Source: Globomyces pollinis-pini
Lineage: Eukaryota; Chytridiomycota; Chytridiomycetes; Rhizophydiales; Globomycetaceae
Direction: 5' to 3'
DNA: 64,000 nt
Assembly (NCBI GenBank): GCA_025399215.1
Contig: MU621090.1
Location: 143,728-207,727 of the forward strand
Translations under genes and position numbers: made by a program
Part shown: piece after piece, positions 24,948 to 36,188 of the stretch
Layout of the letters: each line of letters opens with the position of its first letter
Position numbering within the stretch: position 1 is the first letter of the stretch
The notes under the pieces: generated by a model
Seen by the model: the letters and a program-made list of their open reading frames with translations, nothing else
Databases searched by the model: none
Told to the model about the DNA's origin: nothing

Positions 24948-27900
24948 ATGACAACCCTTCGCCCTTATCAATTGGAATTATTCGAAGAAGCGACCAGAAG
25001 AAACATCATAGCATTCTTAGATACAGGAAGTGGAAAGACGCTAGTGTCTATTAAACTCATGCAGACTGTATCCCACCAACAACCTGCAAAATCTGTAAGT
25101 TAGCAATGACTTGACCGTCAGATTATATTTCTTTCTCCAACGAACGCTTTAGTAATTCAACAATCTAAATCTATAACAAACTATACGGATCTGACAACAT
25201 GTGATTGTTCTACAGTGGGATTATCAATCATGAATTGGACATTAAAAGATTGGCTAAATCAACTATCTAAATACCAAGTGTTGGTCATGACCCCTCAACT
25301 TTTATTAAATCTATTGCACCATAGCTATTTAAATCTGGCAAACGATATTTCACTACTCATATTTGACGAATGCCATCACGCCATGAAGATACATCCTTAT
25401 CGAACCATAATGGAAGGATTTTATCACAAAATTGAACCAAAAACATCAAAACCGAAAGTACTGGGACTAACTGCATCTCCAATCTTTCAAGGTGTGATAA
25501 CTGTCGATGAATCTTACCAAAACATGTTGAAACTACAAAAATTGTTAGATTCAAAAATAATTACCATTCTAGATCAGTCAAAGCTAGTAGGATATTCTCA
25601 GAAAGTTCAAGGTATGTGAAGATGTTTCTTATCATCAGAGATCTTTGTAGAATATAGCGACTCAGTGTCATCCAATTCAAATCCAAATGAACAAACAAAT
25701 TGTAAAATGTTTTTGAACTATTATTTGGAAAAGCTATTGAAACATTTAGTCAAAACTTTGAAAGGTGCTCAAACTACAGGACCATTTACAATAAGAGAAG
25801 CAAGAGATGTGATTTCTAAAATGGGAAAAGACAGCAATTTATTACCCACAAAATCATTACTGAAAGAAATAGAGAACATTAATACAATGGATAGTGAACT
25901 TGGGTCTTGGTGTGCTGGATATACAGCCCAATCATTATGGAGAAGTCTTGAAAACAACACTGTTTATGATAAAGAAACGGAAATAATGATACTTCCAACC
26001 GCGGAAGATATAACAAAAACAGATGTTTCCGCGAAACTATGGACTCTCATTCGCATTATGAAACAATATCGTATTAATGAAGAATTAAACGTGAATCTAT
26101 TTAGGACAATGATTTTTGTTGATCGACGTAGCTATGCAGCCACAATATGTAAATTCCTCAATCATACCCGACATTTGCACTTTACAACATTGAGTTGTGG
26201 ATACGCAACAGGTTCCAATACCACATCCCACAAAACGTTTCCACAAGGAACTAAATCGAACCGGATATTTGAAGAATTTCGAACTGGTGATCTAAATACC
26301 CTTATTGTTACTCGAGTTGCTGAGGAAGGTATTGATATGTAAACTATTCATTTGTATCACTAAAAATAAGACCCAATTGTCGATTAGTTGTTTTGTTCGA
26401 CTTGTTTCGTTCTAATGTGGGATATGTACAAACCAGAGGCCGCGCTCGTGATGTGCACGATTCAAAATATATAATTCTAGTGAAGAAAGGAAACTTGAAA
26501 GCTTTGAAGCAAATTACTGATGCTAAAGTGGCAGAGTCAGTGACGAAGCGTTTGGCTAAAGAGATGATGTCAAAGTGTACTGAACTGATGGCCGTTCCCA
26601 ATTTCTACAGGCACGAGAATGATGATAGTCTAATTGATATTATATCCAGTGACAATAACATCGTAAGAACTTCTAAAGGTGCAACAATAACGGAGTTTGG
26701 TGCAGTTCAGTTGGTTCATTGGTACTCTTCCAGTATGCATAAAGGTGGGTTTAAGCCAGTGTATGATATTGTTTGGCATCCCAAGAGCAACGATTCAGAA
26801 GCATGGAGGCGTATTGTCGACCGCTGGACTGAGCAATCAAAGGCCGGGCTAATGGATACCAAGGAAGTCAGAACATTGATATCAGGCTTTTCCAGCGATG
26901 GGCCAACATTTGGCCATATATATTCATGCACCATTTTTATCAATGATCAACCCATAACAGTTTTAGGGTTGATGAAAACTACTAGAAAAATGGCGAAAAG
27001 CAATGCTGCTCTATTTATGTGCTGGTATTTGTATAAACAGAAGCATTTAAATGATCATTTGCTTCCAAAGGAAAAGTTTGAACGTCTGGAAAGAAAACGT
27101 GAAGCCATTAGAACACAGTCCGACAGAGCTTTCACAGATTCATCAACTATATCGCCTCAAAATGTTCCTAATGCTTTTGGCTCACTCACGAATGTATCGA
27201 ACATCTTCATTACGGTTTTATTAATACAGCAAGATGATGCATCGATGGCGACCACTTTTAAAACCAATGTGTTGGCATTGGGTACCAAATATCCATTACC
27301 AACCGGAGATATAATGCAAATACCACTTTGGATGCATAATCAACAATATAGTACAAAATGTATTCCCTTTTCTGAATCTGCAATTGCGCTTAGCCCTGAA
27401 CAACTTGTAGTTTTATCAGACTATCAGAAAGTGTTGATGAAGAGCTGTTTCAAAAGAACTCTTGGGGAATCTAAAACTGTAAATAACACTGAACCCGACT
27501 ACTATTTGATTCCAGTGAATATGAAACTTGACAGATGGGAAATTGATTGGCATCATATGACGTTCGCGTTGGACAATACTGTGAAGCCAAAGTTGCTTTC
27601 CTTGATTAATTACTTAACCCATACTATAACAACCCAGAAGTTTGTTGACGGAAGTCTTAATTATCATATCAATGAAATGAAACAGTTTCCCGATACACAC
27701 AAAGCCGATCAATCATTGTTAAACATCGATCAAACAGCTATTTTAAATTCTATATTGTCTGATATTGTGGTGTTTACTCCACACAATGATTTTCGGTATT
27801 ACCTTTTAAAGTTTAGCAATAACACTGCTAAGTCTACATTTAACAAGAAAAGAGGAGACAAAAAATTGGCATTGACATATTTAGATTATTTCGAGAACTT

Positions 27901-29482
27901 GGGATATACAATATCAGAACCTAATAGTTTTGCGGTCGAAGGGAAACCAGTTCCGTTGTTGAAAAATAGGAGAATTCAAAAAGAAGAAACTACCATGAAT
28001 GAAGATGATGAAAATTGTAGAAGAGTAATTCTATTACTAGAAGCTTGTAACGTCCTTCCATTTAATGGAAAATATCTCACACTGGTTCATTTATTTCCAA
28101 GTTTGTATCATCAAATACAGTTACATTGTTTGGTAGATGATTTTTTCACTCAAACTGGTTTCCCTAAAATACCACATCATATGATATTACCAGCTTTTTG
28201 TGCTCCGAATGCAAATGAAGGTTATGATTATGAAAGGTTGGAAACAATGGGTGATGCCTTTCTTAAATATGCGGTGACGGTTTCAATATATCATCAACAA
28301 AACAATATATCAGAGCATGAATTGTCGAATAATCGTGGTCGTGCCATCAGCAATCAGAATTTATATAGTATTGGTATGGACAAGAAGTTGGATGGCTTTT
28401 TAAATATCAATGGATTTGTATGGCAGCTATGGAAGTTTCCCAATGAAACAAATCCCGATTCCTGTAGTGGAGGTGTTTTTGATAGAAAGTGGAGCAAGAA
28501 GATGTTGGCGGACTTTTTGGAAGCCATAATTGGTGCATATTGGATGGCAACTGGTCATGACAGTACTTTGTCAATATTGCGTATGTTGGGGATAATATCT
28601 GAACCTTCTAACATGTCAAGACACATTCCGCCGTATAAAAGCGGATTCGGTGATATTGATGATAATGTACAAAAGTTTTTAAACTTTCGATTCAACGATC
28701 CAAAACTACTAATCCAATCTCTAACTCACAGTTCAGTATCCACTAGTTCCAACTACGAAAGATTGGAATTTCTTGGGGATGCAATATTAGATTTTTTCAT
28801 CATTGATTATACATATCGGCAATATCCAGATGCCACCCCCGCGATGCTCAGTTTGCTTCGACAAGCCGCTGTGAATAATGATAGTTTTTGCAGAATGACG
28901 CACTATCTGGGTATATACAAGTACATTCGGCTTCAATCACAAGGTCTGCAATCTCAAATAGAAGTGTACATTAATTATTTGAATACAATGCCACCATTAT
29001 CAGATCCATACGAGTCTATTTTAGAAGGTAATGGTGTTTGGATATTGCTAAGTTTTTAGGTCCAAAGATTCTAGGGGATGTATTTGAGTCCGTTGTTGGA
29101 GCAATATATCTGGATTCCTGTTGTAGTTTTGAAACAGTACAACAGGTCATCTATCCATTGTGGAGGCCTTTTCTTGATCTTTACGTCACGCCAAGCACAG
29201 TTAAAATGAATCCGATCAGAAAACTGCTAGAGTACTTACAGAGTGAAGGATTTACTTCCTCTGATATAGAATACAAGTAATCGATAAACGTTTTTAATTT
29301 TCAGATATAGTACATTGGAAGGATTGTATGAATGCAGACTTTATCTATTGGGCCATTTTATCATTAAAGCCGAAGGCAATTCCCAACATTCTTCAAAATA
29401 CAATGTCTGTAAAGAAGGGATTCAGTGGTTCCATCAATCAGATCAGGTTATGAAACTCCTTAAAGGATGTAACAGTCCCTGA
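24948..29482 (+). CDS. DCL: Dicer ribonuclease (helicase, PAZ-like, two RNase III domains)
   Basis: Cuts double-stranded RNA into small RNAs for silencing. Removal of introns at 25095-25121, 25612-25650, 26339-26370, 29028-29059 and 29277-29304 leaves 1,458 residues in frame. The helicase has LDTGSGKTLVSIKL (motif I), LLIFDECHHAM (DECH), GLTASPI and YVQTRGRARD (motif VI). A dimerisation domain follows around LVHWYSSSMH. A PAZ-like region lies at about 27600-27960, ending LTYLDYFENLGYTISEPNSF. RNase IIIa carries ERLETMGDAFLKYAVT and MLADFLEAIIGAYW. RNase IIIb carries ERLEFLGDAILDFFI and GDVFESVVGAIYLDS. All acidic catalytic positions are present in both. A short dsRNA-binding-like tail follows. 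No Argonaute or RdRP is in the window. Confidence 0.95.
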
Positions 29483-29803
29483 TTATTTGTTTCACAATAA
29501 AATGTGTTGGAATTGGCTGTAAATGTTGGGCTCAGGAGAGGGCTCATATTGGTGAAACACATGAGTTTTCTATTTATCCAGTAGGCATGAGAAGAGTGGT
29601 TGGAATGGTGATGTAAAAGCTAAAATAAGAATCAGATATATGAAAAGAACAGAAAGTCGGATGATGCAGAGAGTAGTATTTGAGGGATTCATTGGGCAAT
29701 TGAGATCCTGATCGTTTGTGTTCGTTCTGGGAGAAAAACGGCCAAGTGACACAAACCGTTCAGGAATCTATAAATGCAAGACCCTGTTCAAATGTTCCAA
29801 CTA
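29483..29803. other. Intergenic region between Dicer and mucin-like copy B
   Basis: About 320 nt. It holds AATAAAATG shortly after the Dicer stop, which may act in polyadenylation. A 60-codon minus-strand frame (29570-29752) is hydrophobic but lacks support. An in-frame ATG at 29774 could extend copy B by ten residues. Confidence 0.45.
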
Positions 29804-30799
29804 ATGAAATTTCTAGACTTATATTTCTTGCTTTTTAGTGTCGCATCACAAACGACAGACCTGAGTTTGGTGTCCTCAACACTTACCAGCGAACCAACCA
29901 CAACTGTATCAGTAACAAACACCATTGCATTAGTAACAACCACAAAACAACAAAAAACCACAAAAGCAACAAAAACAACAAAGACTAGAACCAAGACAAG
30001 TTTGTTAAGAACATTGTCTGCAACAGTTCTTCCAACTGTCGGTCTTGAAGACTATCCCTCCAGTTCAACTTCAAAAACCACCACCCGAAGAAGTAGAACA
30101 ACCGTCTCTCCTGTCACTGATGAACAATCAACTACTTCGAAACGTACAACAACTAGAAGGGGCACTCTCACTACCAACGTATTGGACTCTACTACATCCG
30201 TTAAAACTACTCAAGCCATCCCAACTGCCAATGAGTCTCCTGTTGTTGTTATTCCAACTATTAACACCATTCCTCTCCCCACTATTGTGACTCTTCCCCT
30301 CCCAACTATTGTTACTCTTCCACCCATCCAATCAACAACTCGACCAACCATTCAACCGACTATTCAACCAATCAAAACTACTCGTGTAGAAACTTCCCGT
30401 TCCGAACCAACTATGGTTGATACTACTAGGCCTGTGAATTTTCCAACGAATGTTGTTACATCTCTCCCCATGACCACTTCCATTAAAACTGATTTGCCAA
30501 TTTTCGAACCAGAGCCAACATCAGCACCTGTTGTGAATGATGTTGCAGTGTTAATTGATGCCAATAGAAATATTGACAACGCTCCACCGTCTTTAGCCAA
30601 CACCGATGGTGGAGATCCGGGTGTACCGGTCAGTGCACAACACAGTTTGATGAATCCACACGGAGGCAAGACCAACATTGATCCAGTAGCAGCTGGTCTT
30701 GGAGGAGATCCTACAGCCCCAAAGCTCCAGTCACAAGGAAATCTAGAAGCCGTTTTCTCACCAGCTAAACTCCTTCTATCCTTGTTATTGGTTCTATAG
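29804..30799 (+). CDS. Thr/Pro-rich mucin-like secreted protein, probable GPI anchor (copy B)
   Basis: Paralogue of the gene at 23922-24787. The start MKFLDLYFLLFSVASQ gives a clear signal peptide; the ATG at 29774 would put ten polar residues in front and is less likely. The body is rich in Thr, Ser, Lys and Arg early (TTKQQKTTKATKTTKT, SRTTVSPVTDE), then Thr/Pro/Ile-rich repeats with TIVTLPLPTIVTLPP. The C-terminal module matches copy A: EPEPTSAPVVND, IDNAPPS, DPVAAGLGGDPTAP. A GGDPGVP sequence inside the module looks like an extra partial copy. The tail FSPAKLLLSLLLVL ends uncharged, as in GPI signals. Function is unknown; cell-surface display is inferred. Confidence 0.75.
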   Translation: MKFLDLYFLLFSVASQTTDLSLVSSTLTSEPTTTVSVTNTIALVTTTKQQKTTKATKTTKTRTKTSLLRTLSATVLPTVGLEDYPSSSTSKTTTRRSRTTVSPVTDEQSTTSKRTTTRRGTLTTNVLDSTTSVKTTQAIPTANESPVVVIPTINTIPLPTIVTLPLPTIVTLPPIQSTTRPTIQPTIQPIKTTRVETSRSEPTMVDTTRPVNFPTNVVTSLPMTTSIKTDLPIFEPEPTSAPVVNDVAVLIDANRNIDNAPPSLANTDGGDPGVPVSAQHSLMNPHGGKTNIDPVAAGLGGDPTAPKLQSQGNLEAVFSPAKLLLSLLLVL

Positions 30800-30923
30800 A
30801 TATTACTGTTTAGAATAAAAATGTATCCAATATCGAATTATTTGTGTTTGAACATTTTAATGGACTAATTAGGGTGGCGTTGGTCTTATGATTTTTTTTA
30901 CATTTTAACTCTACAACAATTCA

Positions 30924-32323
30924 ATGGTTACTACAAGAAGACAAAGCAGGAATGCAGAAGAGGGCATTGAAGATATCCCTGTTAAGGTTAAAAAACAAAC
31001 CCCAAAGAAACGTAAATCAGTATTGAATGATACTGAGGACTCTTCTGCAACTCTGGCCGATCAGCCGAAGAAGAGAGGTCGAAAGTCAAATGCTGAAAGG
31101 CAATTGTTAAAGGATCAAGAGTCCGTCCTTGAAAACTCTGGAGAACCAATGGAGACAGAGAAAGAAGAGTTTGCTACTGACAATCAAGTTGTTGATACTC
31201 CTGTTGTGGAAGATGTGTCGGATTCCAATGTAAAGATTATTGAAAATGTAGTTCCCGAGGTAACAGAAGTTTCGGGCCAGGAGATCTCAGATTCTGTGGA
31301 CTCTACTCTTGTTGTAGAAGAGGTGATATCGGACACCAAGGAGAGTTCTACTGAAAAAGAAGTATTAGCAAACAACTTGAGCACTTCAGCAGTTACGTTG
31401 GTAGAAGAAGTTGTTTCTGCCACAACGGATGACGTTAAACAACCATTGTCCACTCGTCTTGGACCGGTTGCCACCGTTGTTGTTGATATCGAAGGAACAA
31501 CTACCCCTATATCATTTGTTCATGATGTCCTGTTTCCATATGTATTGGCCAATGTTGAACAGTTTTTAGTTGATAATTGGGAAGTTGTTGAATGTCAAGA
31601 ACATGTTAAATCTCTTTACGAATTGGTAACCCCACTTGGTATTAATATTAGTCTGTAAAAGATCTGGAAGAAAAGTTGGAAGGTGCTGTTGAGATCTTAC
31701 AAGTTGGGAATGCAGCAACCAAAGAGAGTGCTATTGAATCAGTTGTCAAAAGTGTTAAGTGGCAAATGAGTGTTGATCGTAAAGTCGGTCCTTTAAAAGC
31801 ACTTCAGGTACGTAAGAGTGCGTTTGTAATATTAGGGATATATGTGGAAGACTGCTTACGAGAATAAAACAATTAAAGGAGTGTAAGCGCTGCAATGTAC
31901 TAATTTTAGTGTGTATGACGATGTTGTGGAAGCATTTAAAGCTTGGAAATCTAATGGGAAGTCTGTTTATATATATTCTTCTGGAAGTGTTGGGGCACAA
32001 AAATTGCTTTTTGAGCACTCAGACCAAGGGAACTTACTGGAGGTAAGTGAACAAGCAATTTGATGTGTAATTAGTACATTGATGGTCACTTTGATACAGC
32101 CATCGGACCTAAAGTGGCACAATCATCCTATGAAGCCATTGCGAAAGAGATTGGAGCAGATTCAAAGTCCATCTTATTCCTCAGTGATGCGATCAAAGAA
32201 TGCCAAGCTGCAACTGCAGCTGGCTTTCAAACTTTGAATGTGAAACGACCTGGAAATGCCGAAGTGACAGACTTGGGTGATATTGAACAAATTGAAACTT
32301 TTTCAGATTTGTGTAATCTCTGA
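30924..32323 (+). CDS. UTR4: Enolase-phosphatase E1 with long N-terminal extension
   Basis: Bifunctional HAD-family enzyme of the methionine salvage pathway. The catalytic domain starts only at about residue 185 with VVVDIEGTTTPISFVHDVLF (HAD nucleophile Asp in DIEGT) and continues with VKSVKWQMSVDRKVGPLKAL, then SVYIYSSGSVGAQKLLF, YIDGHFDTAIGPK and ILFLSDAIKECQAA. Several short introns interrupt it (for example after YELV, after LKAL and after LLE). The 180-residue extension is basic at first (VKKQTPKKRKS, PKKRGRKSNAER, resembling an AT-hook or nuclear signal) and then very acidic and Val/Glu-rich. Such an extension is not part of the usual 225-260 residue enzyme. No stop or clear splice separates the two parts, so I treat them as one protein. 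Confidence 0.85.
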
Positions 32324-32635
32324 TAGTAATTGAATGGTTTTTTTTTTTGATAATAAACCTTAATAACAAACCAAAAGTGTTACGAAAAAATCGCGAAATT
32401 CATGGGTGAACACAAAAGTAATTCAAACGCCAGAACTTTCAAATAGACAATTTTTAAGTTAGTGAAAACAGGAGAAAGACTAGGCACAGATCAGTGGTAG
32501 TAAGTACAGCTATGAGCAAATGCTGTGATTTTCTTAAAGAGTGGGTTTCAGCCGTCTTTGTCACACTTTGAGCATCAAATATGGGGCTTTGTTGTTATAA
32601 AAGCATTTCGAACTTTATCTTTAAGCCAAATTCGA
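32324..32635. other. Intergenic region upstream of chitin synthase
   Basis: 312 nt. A run of ten T and TAATAAACC follow the enolase-phosphatase stop and probably belong to its 3' end. The rest is AT-rich without a recognised element. The chitin synthase frame is open back to about 32525 but has no ATG there. Confidence 0.45.
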
Positions 32636-35094
32636 ATGGACAAGTATTCGTTGTTCAACTCATTAATTGTTAGGAAGGAAACAGATTACCAATCCACTCA
32701 CCATTTGAGTATGCAAAGGGTTAAACCTGAAGCTGGGAATTTCGTCATGAGTGTCCCTATTTCAAAGTATATTCTACAAGATGCAGAGTTCAAAGATGGA
32801 GAAGAATTCACTCATGTTACCTATACCGCTGTTACTGGTGAACCTGAAGAATTCCCTAGTCGCTACCAATTGCGTGCTAGACGTTATGGAAGAGAAGTGA
32901 AAGTTGCTTTAGTTGTTACCATGTACAATGAAGATGATGATTTATTTACAAAGTCTATGATGGCTGTTCAAAGAAATATTGCATTTTTATGGTACGCATA
33001 TATCAAATCATTAACATATAGTTCTAAGCAATGTCCATTTAGTTGGGGTAAAGATGGCTGGAAGAATTTTGTAGTTGTGATTGTATCGGATGGTAGAACA
33101 AAGATTGATGAAAGAGTACTGGTCGTGTTATCTGCTATGGGTTGCTATGTACCTGGTTTGCCTAGAACGTCTGTAGATTCTAAACCAGTCTCAGCCCACA
33201 TTTTTGAATTTACGACTCAAGTAGGAATCAGTCGTTCTATGGAAATGAAACATAGAAGAGATGGTATCGTTCCTACTCAAATTGTGTTTGTGTTGAAGGA
33301 AAAGAATGCGAAAAAGATTAACTCCCATAAATGGTTTTTCAATGCTGTTTGTGAATCTATTCAACCAGATGTTTGTATGTTGTTGGATGTAGGAACAAAG
33401 CCAGAAGAAACCTCTCTCTTCCACTTATATCGAGCTTTTGAAAGAGATCCAAGAGTAGGTGGTGCATGTGGAGAAATTCAAGCTGAATTGGGGCCTTATT
33501 GGAAGAACCTTATCAACCCTTTGGTAGCAACTCAAAATTTTGAATACAAGATGAGTAACATTTTGGATAAGCCATTGGAATCTGTCTTTGGTTACATTTC
33601 CGTGTTACCTGGAGCCTTCTCTGCATATCGTTACTCTGCTTTATTGGGACGTCCATTGGAGCAGTATTTCATGGGCGAAAACCCTGCTGCTGACATTTTC
33701 ACATCTAACCTTTACTTGGCCGAAGATAGAATTCTTTGCTTTGAATTGGTGACCAAGAAGGAGGAGCCGTGGATCTTAAAATATGCCAAGGTAACTTATT
33801 TATGCTCTAATTTTTTCAGAGCGCAAGAGCCGAAACAGACGTGCCAGACACATTGGCGGAATTGGTTTCTCAACGTCGAAGATGGTTAAATGGCTCTTTC
33901 TTCGCATCTGTTCATTCTTTGATGCACTTTAATCAAATCTTTTCCTCTCCACACTCTGGTCGTCAAAAAGCCCTTTTTGTGGTTGAATTTCTTTACAACG
34001 CCTTCAATCTTTACTTCGGATGGTTTTCACTGGCTAACTTTTATTTGGCATTCTTTGTAAGTCATTTTTTGATATTTACTCTTAGTTCCTCTTTGATGTG
34101 ACAAAATTGAACACTGTAACTGAATCTTCACCCGATGATCCATTTAAACCACACGGAGTTTTGGTATTCAATGTTCTCCGCGGAGCATATACATTCTCTA
34201 TCATCACTATGTTTATTACTGCATTGGGAAATCGTCCACAAGGGTCAAAATGGCTTTACCGTCTGATTTCTTTCATTTTTGCTGTTATCAGTAAGTTTTA
34301 TAATGAAAACTAATGATTCAGTGGGATTAATGTTGTTTATGGGTGCTTGGTCTATTAAAATTCAATTCAACCTTTACTGGGCTTCCCCTGATCGTTTCAA
34401 AGCATCTTCTTTGATTAATTATTTACTGAACAATCCAGCCTTTAGAGATTTGTTTGTATCTGTTGCATCCACTTATGGTTTATATTTAATTGCATCATTG
34501 ATGCATTTGGATCCTTGGCATTGTTTTACCAGCATGATTCAATATTTATTGATCTTACCAACTTTTACAAACATGTTTACTATCTATTCCTTCTGTAATC
34601 TTCATGATGTATCTTGGGGAACCAAGGGTGCTACAACTATGGAAGACAGTAAACCAGTAGTGAAAAAAGTGACTGATGATGGTGTTGAAGTTTATGAATT
34701 GGAAGTTCCTACTGAAGAAGATGATGTCAATGATGCTTGGAATCAAACAATGAAGCAAATTGAATACAATAAAACACACCGTACTGAAGGAGACAATAAG
34801 CGAGATGAAAAGACAAAGAAAGAAGATGCAACAAAGGAATTCCGAACTAAGGTGGTTTTATCGTGGATTGCTTCCAATTTGATTTTGATTGTCATATTTA
34901 CTAACCCATACTCTTTGAATTATTTGTTCAAAAACACTGATATATCGGTGGTTAATCCATACCTTACCTTTCTCTTCTGGTCAGTGGCAGGTTTAGCATT
35001 GATCCGATTTATTGGATGCTCAGTATATATGACTCAATGGTGGATGGAAAAGGTTCAAGATGCTGGTCGTGCAGGTGGACACAGTCACGCCTAA
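32636..35094 (+). CDS. CHS: Chitin synthase, division 1 (class I-III type)
   Basis: Polymerises GlcNAc from UDP-GlcNAc into cell-wall chitin at the plasma membrane. The N-terminal neck reads GNFVMSVPISKYILQD and EEFTHVTYTAVTGEPEEF, as in division 1 enzymes. Catalytic blocks are LVVTMYNEDDDLF, VVVIVSDGRTKID, MLLDVGTKPEETS, GGACGEIQ, LAEDRILCFEL and the product-binding SQRRRWLNGSFF. Membrane helices follow (YNAFNLYFGWFSLANFYLAF, LLILPTFTNMFTIYSFCNLHD), then SWGTKGATT and a C-terminal hydrophobic pair ending near WWMEKVQDAG. Three short introns sit at about 33789-33820, 34058-34088 and 34290-34320. The N-terminus before the catalytic region is short, about 45 residues, with no myosin or other added domain. 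Confidence 0.93.
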
Positions 35095-35191
35095 TTCATT
35101 AATTCAATAAAGCAAACAATCATAGAATTTAAAACTTTGTTGTTTATTCGTTTTGTATTTAGTCTGTTGGTTTTTATGAGGATTCTAGAAA

Positions 35192-35988
35192 CTAAGGCTT
35201 TGGGACTCTTAAAGTTTTACTGACCATACAAACACTCCAAAATAGGTAAAAAAGAGACCAATAATGTATCTTGTAAGGAACTTGATCAATAGTGAATAAT
35301 TCAAACTCTCCTCCTGGAACTTTTCCATCTTGTATCAAATCATATTCAAACCATGCCCACATTACAGATACAAGACATAAACTGGTAGGAATAGGTAATC
35401 CTTCAAAAAACTTTTGTTTTCCATTGGCATCCTTGATTTGTTTATGTGCTGTCACATTAAACCTTGCTAATCTTGCTAAACCAGCTGATACAAAGAGAAC
35501 CAAAATAAATTGGTCAATAAAGGTTCGTAAACCAACCACCCATCCTAATACAGCAGGAGCAACACCGAAAGATATTAAATCCGAAAGAGAATCTAGTTCT
35601 TGACCCAATAGTGTTGGACCACCCTTGATAATAAATAAAAAAGTTATAGCAGTACCTTGGTCCATCTTGCAACTCTACCATCAAAAACATCGAAAAACAT
35701 TCCCAAGAATGGCAAAATAAAAGCTTTTCGTAAGACATATAACTGATCTGTAGTAAGTGAATCTTTAGATAGAATGATTGAAGGAGCATCTAAAGTCGAG
35801 ATGAGGTGCACTGATTTCATAACTGATAATGTTCCACATATACAATTCAAAATGGTAATAAAGTCTGCCAATTGAAAGTTCTTTGCTAAACTGAATCGTT
35901 TATGGGAGGTATTGTATTCTCTAGGAACCACCAATTTATCTCCTTCAGAATTATTGGATTTCTTTTTTGATTTCGTTCGTAATGACAT
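35192..35988 (-). CDS. CHO1: CDP-diacylglycerol-serine O-phosphatidyltransferase (PS synthase)
   Basis: Makes phosphatidylserine from CDP-diacylglycerol and serine in the ER; this Cho1 route is the fungal and bacterial one, absent from animals. One intron (about 30 nt) falls inside the CDP-alcohol phosphotransferase signature: FFDVFDGRVARWTK joins GGPTLLGQELDSLSDLISFG. Then come FVSAGLARLARFNVTA and FFEGLPIPTSLCLVSVMWAW, conserved in Cho1. A basic N-terminus (SLRTKSKKKSNN) precedes several membrane helices. The length of about 255 residues fits the family. The gene converges on chitin synthase with 97 nt between stops. Confidence 0.9.
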
Positions 35989-36188
35989 TTTAAGTAGGAA
36001 TTAATTTTTTTCTTGATTCAGAAGTTATTGTTGAGTAGGTGAATTGAGGAACGCTTTTGTTTGAAAATTATGAGGAAACCTTAGGACCACTTCCAATTTG
36101 GTCAAACACAAAACGGTTTATGATGCATTTATCTAGTGATTGATGAGGTAAATCAAACGTTAGTTTATGTAAATAAGTATATTGAAAT

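Noticed and set aside
29570..29752. 60-codon hydrophobic minus-strand frame between Dicer and mucin-like copy B
   Set aside because: No neighbouring exon, no recognisable feature; likely chance.
35514..35789. Alternative minus-strand frame inside the PS synthase gene
   Set aside because: Shadow frame; the conserved Cho1 motifs lie in the other frame joined by a short intron.
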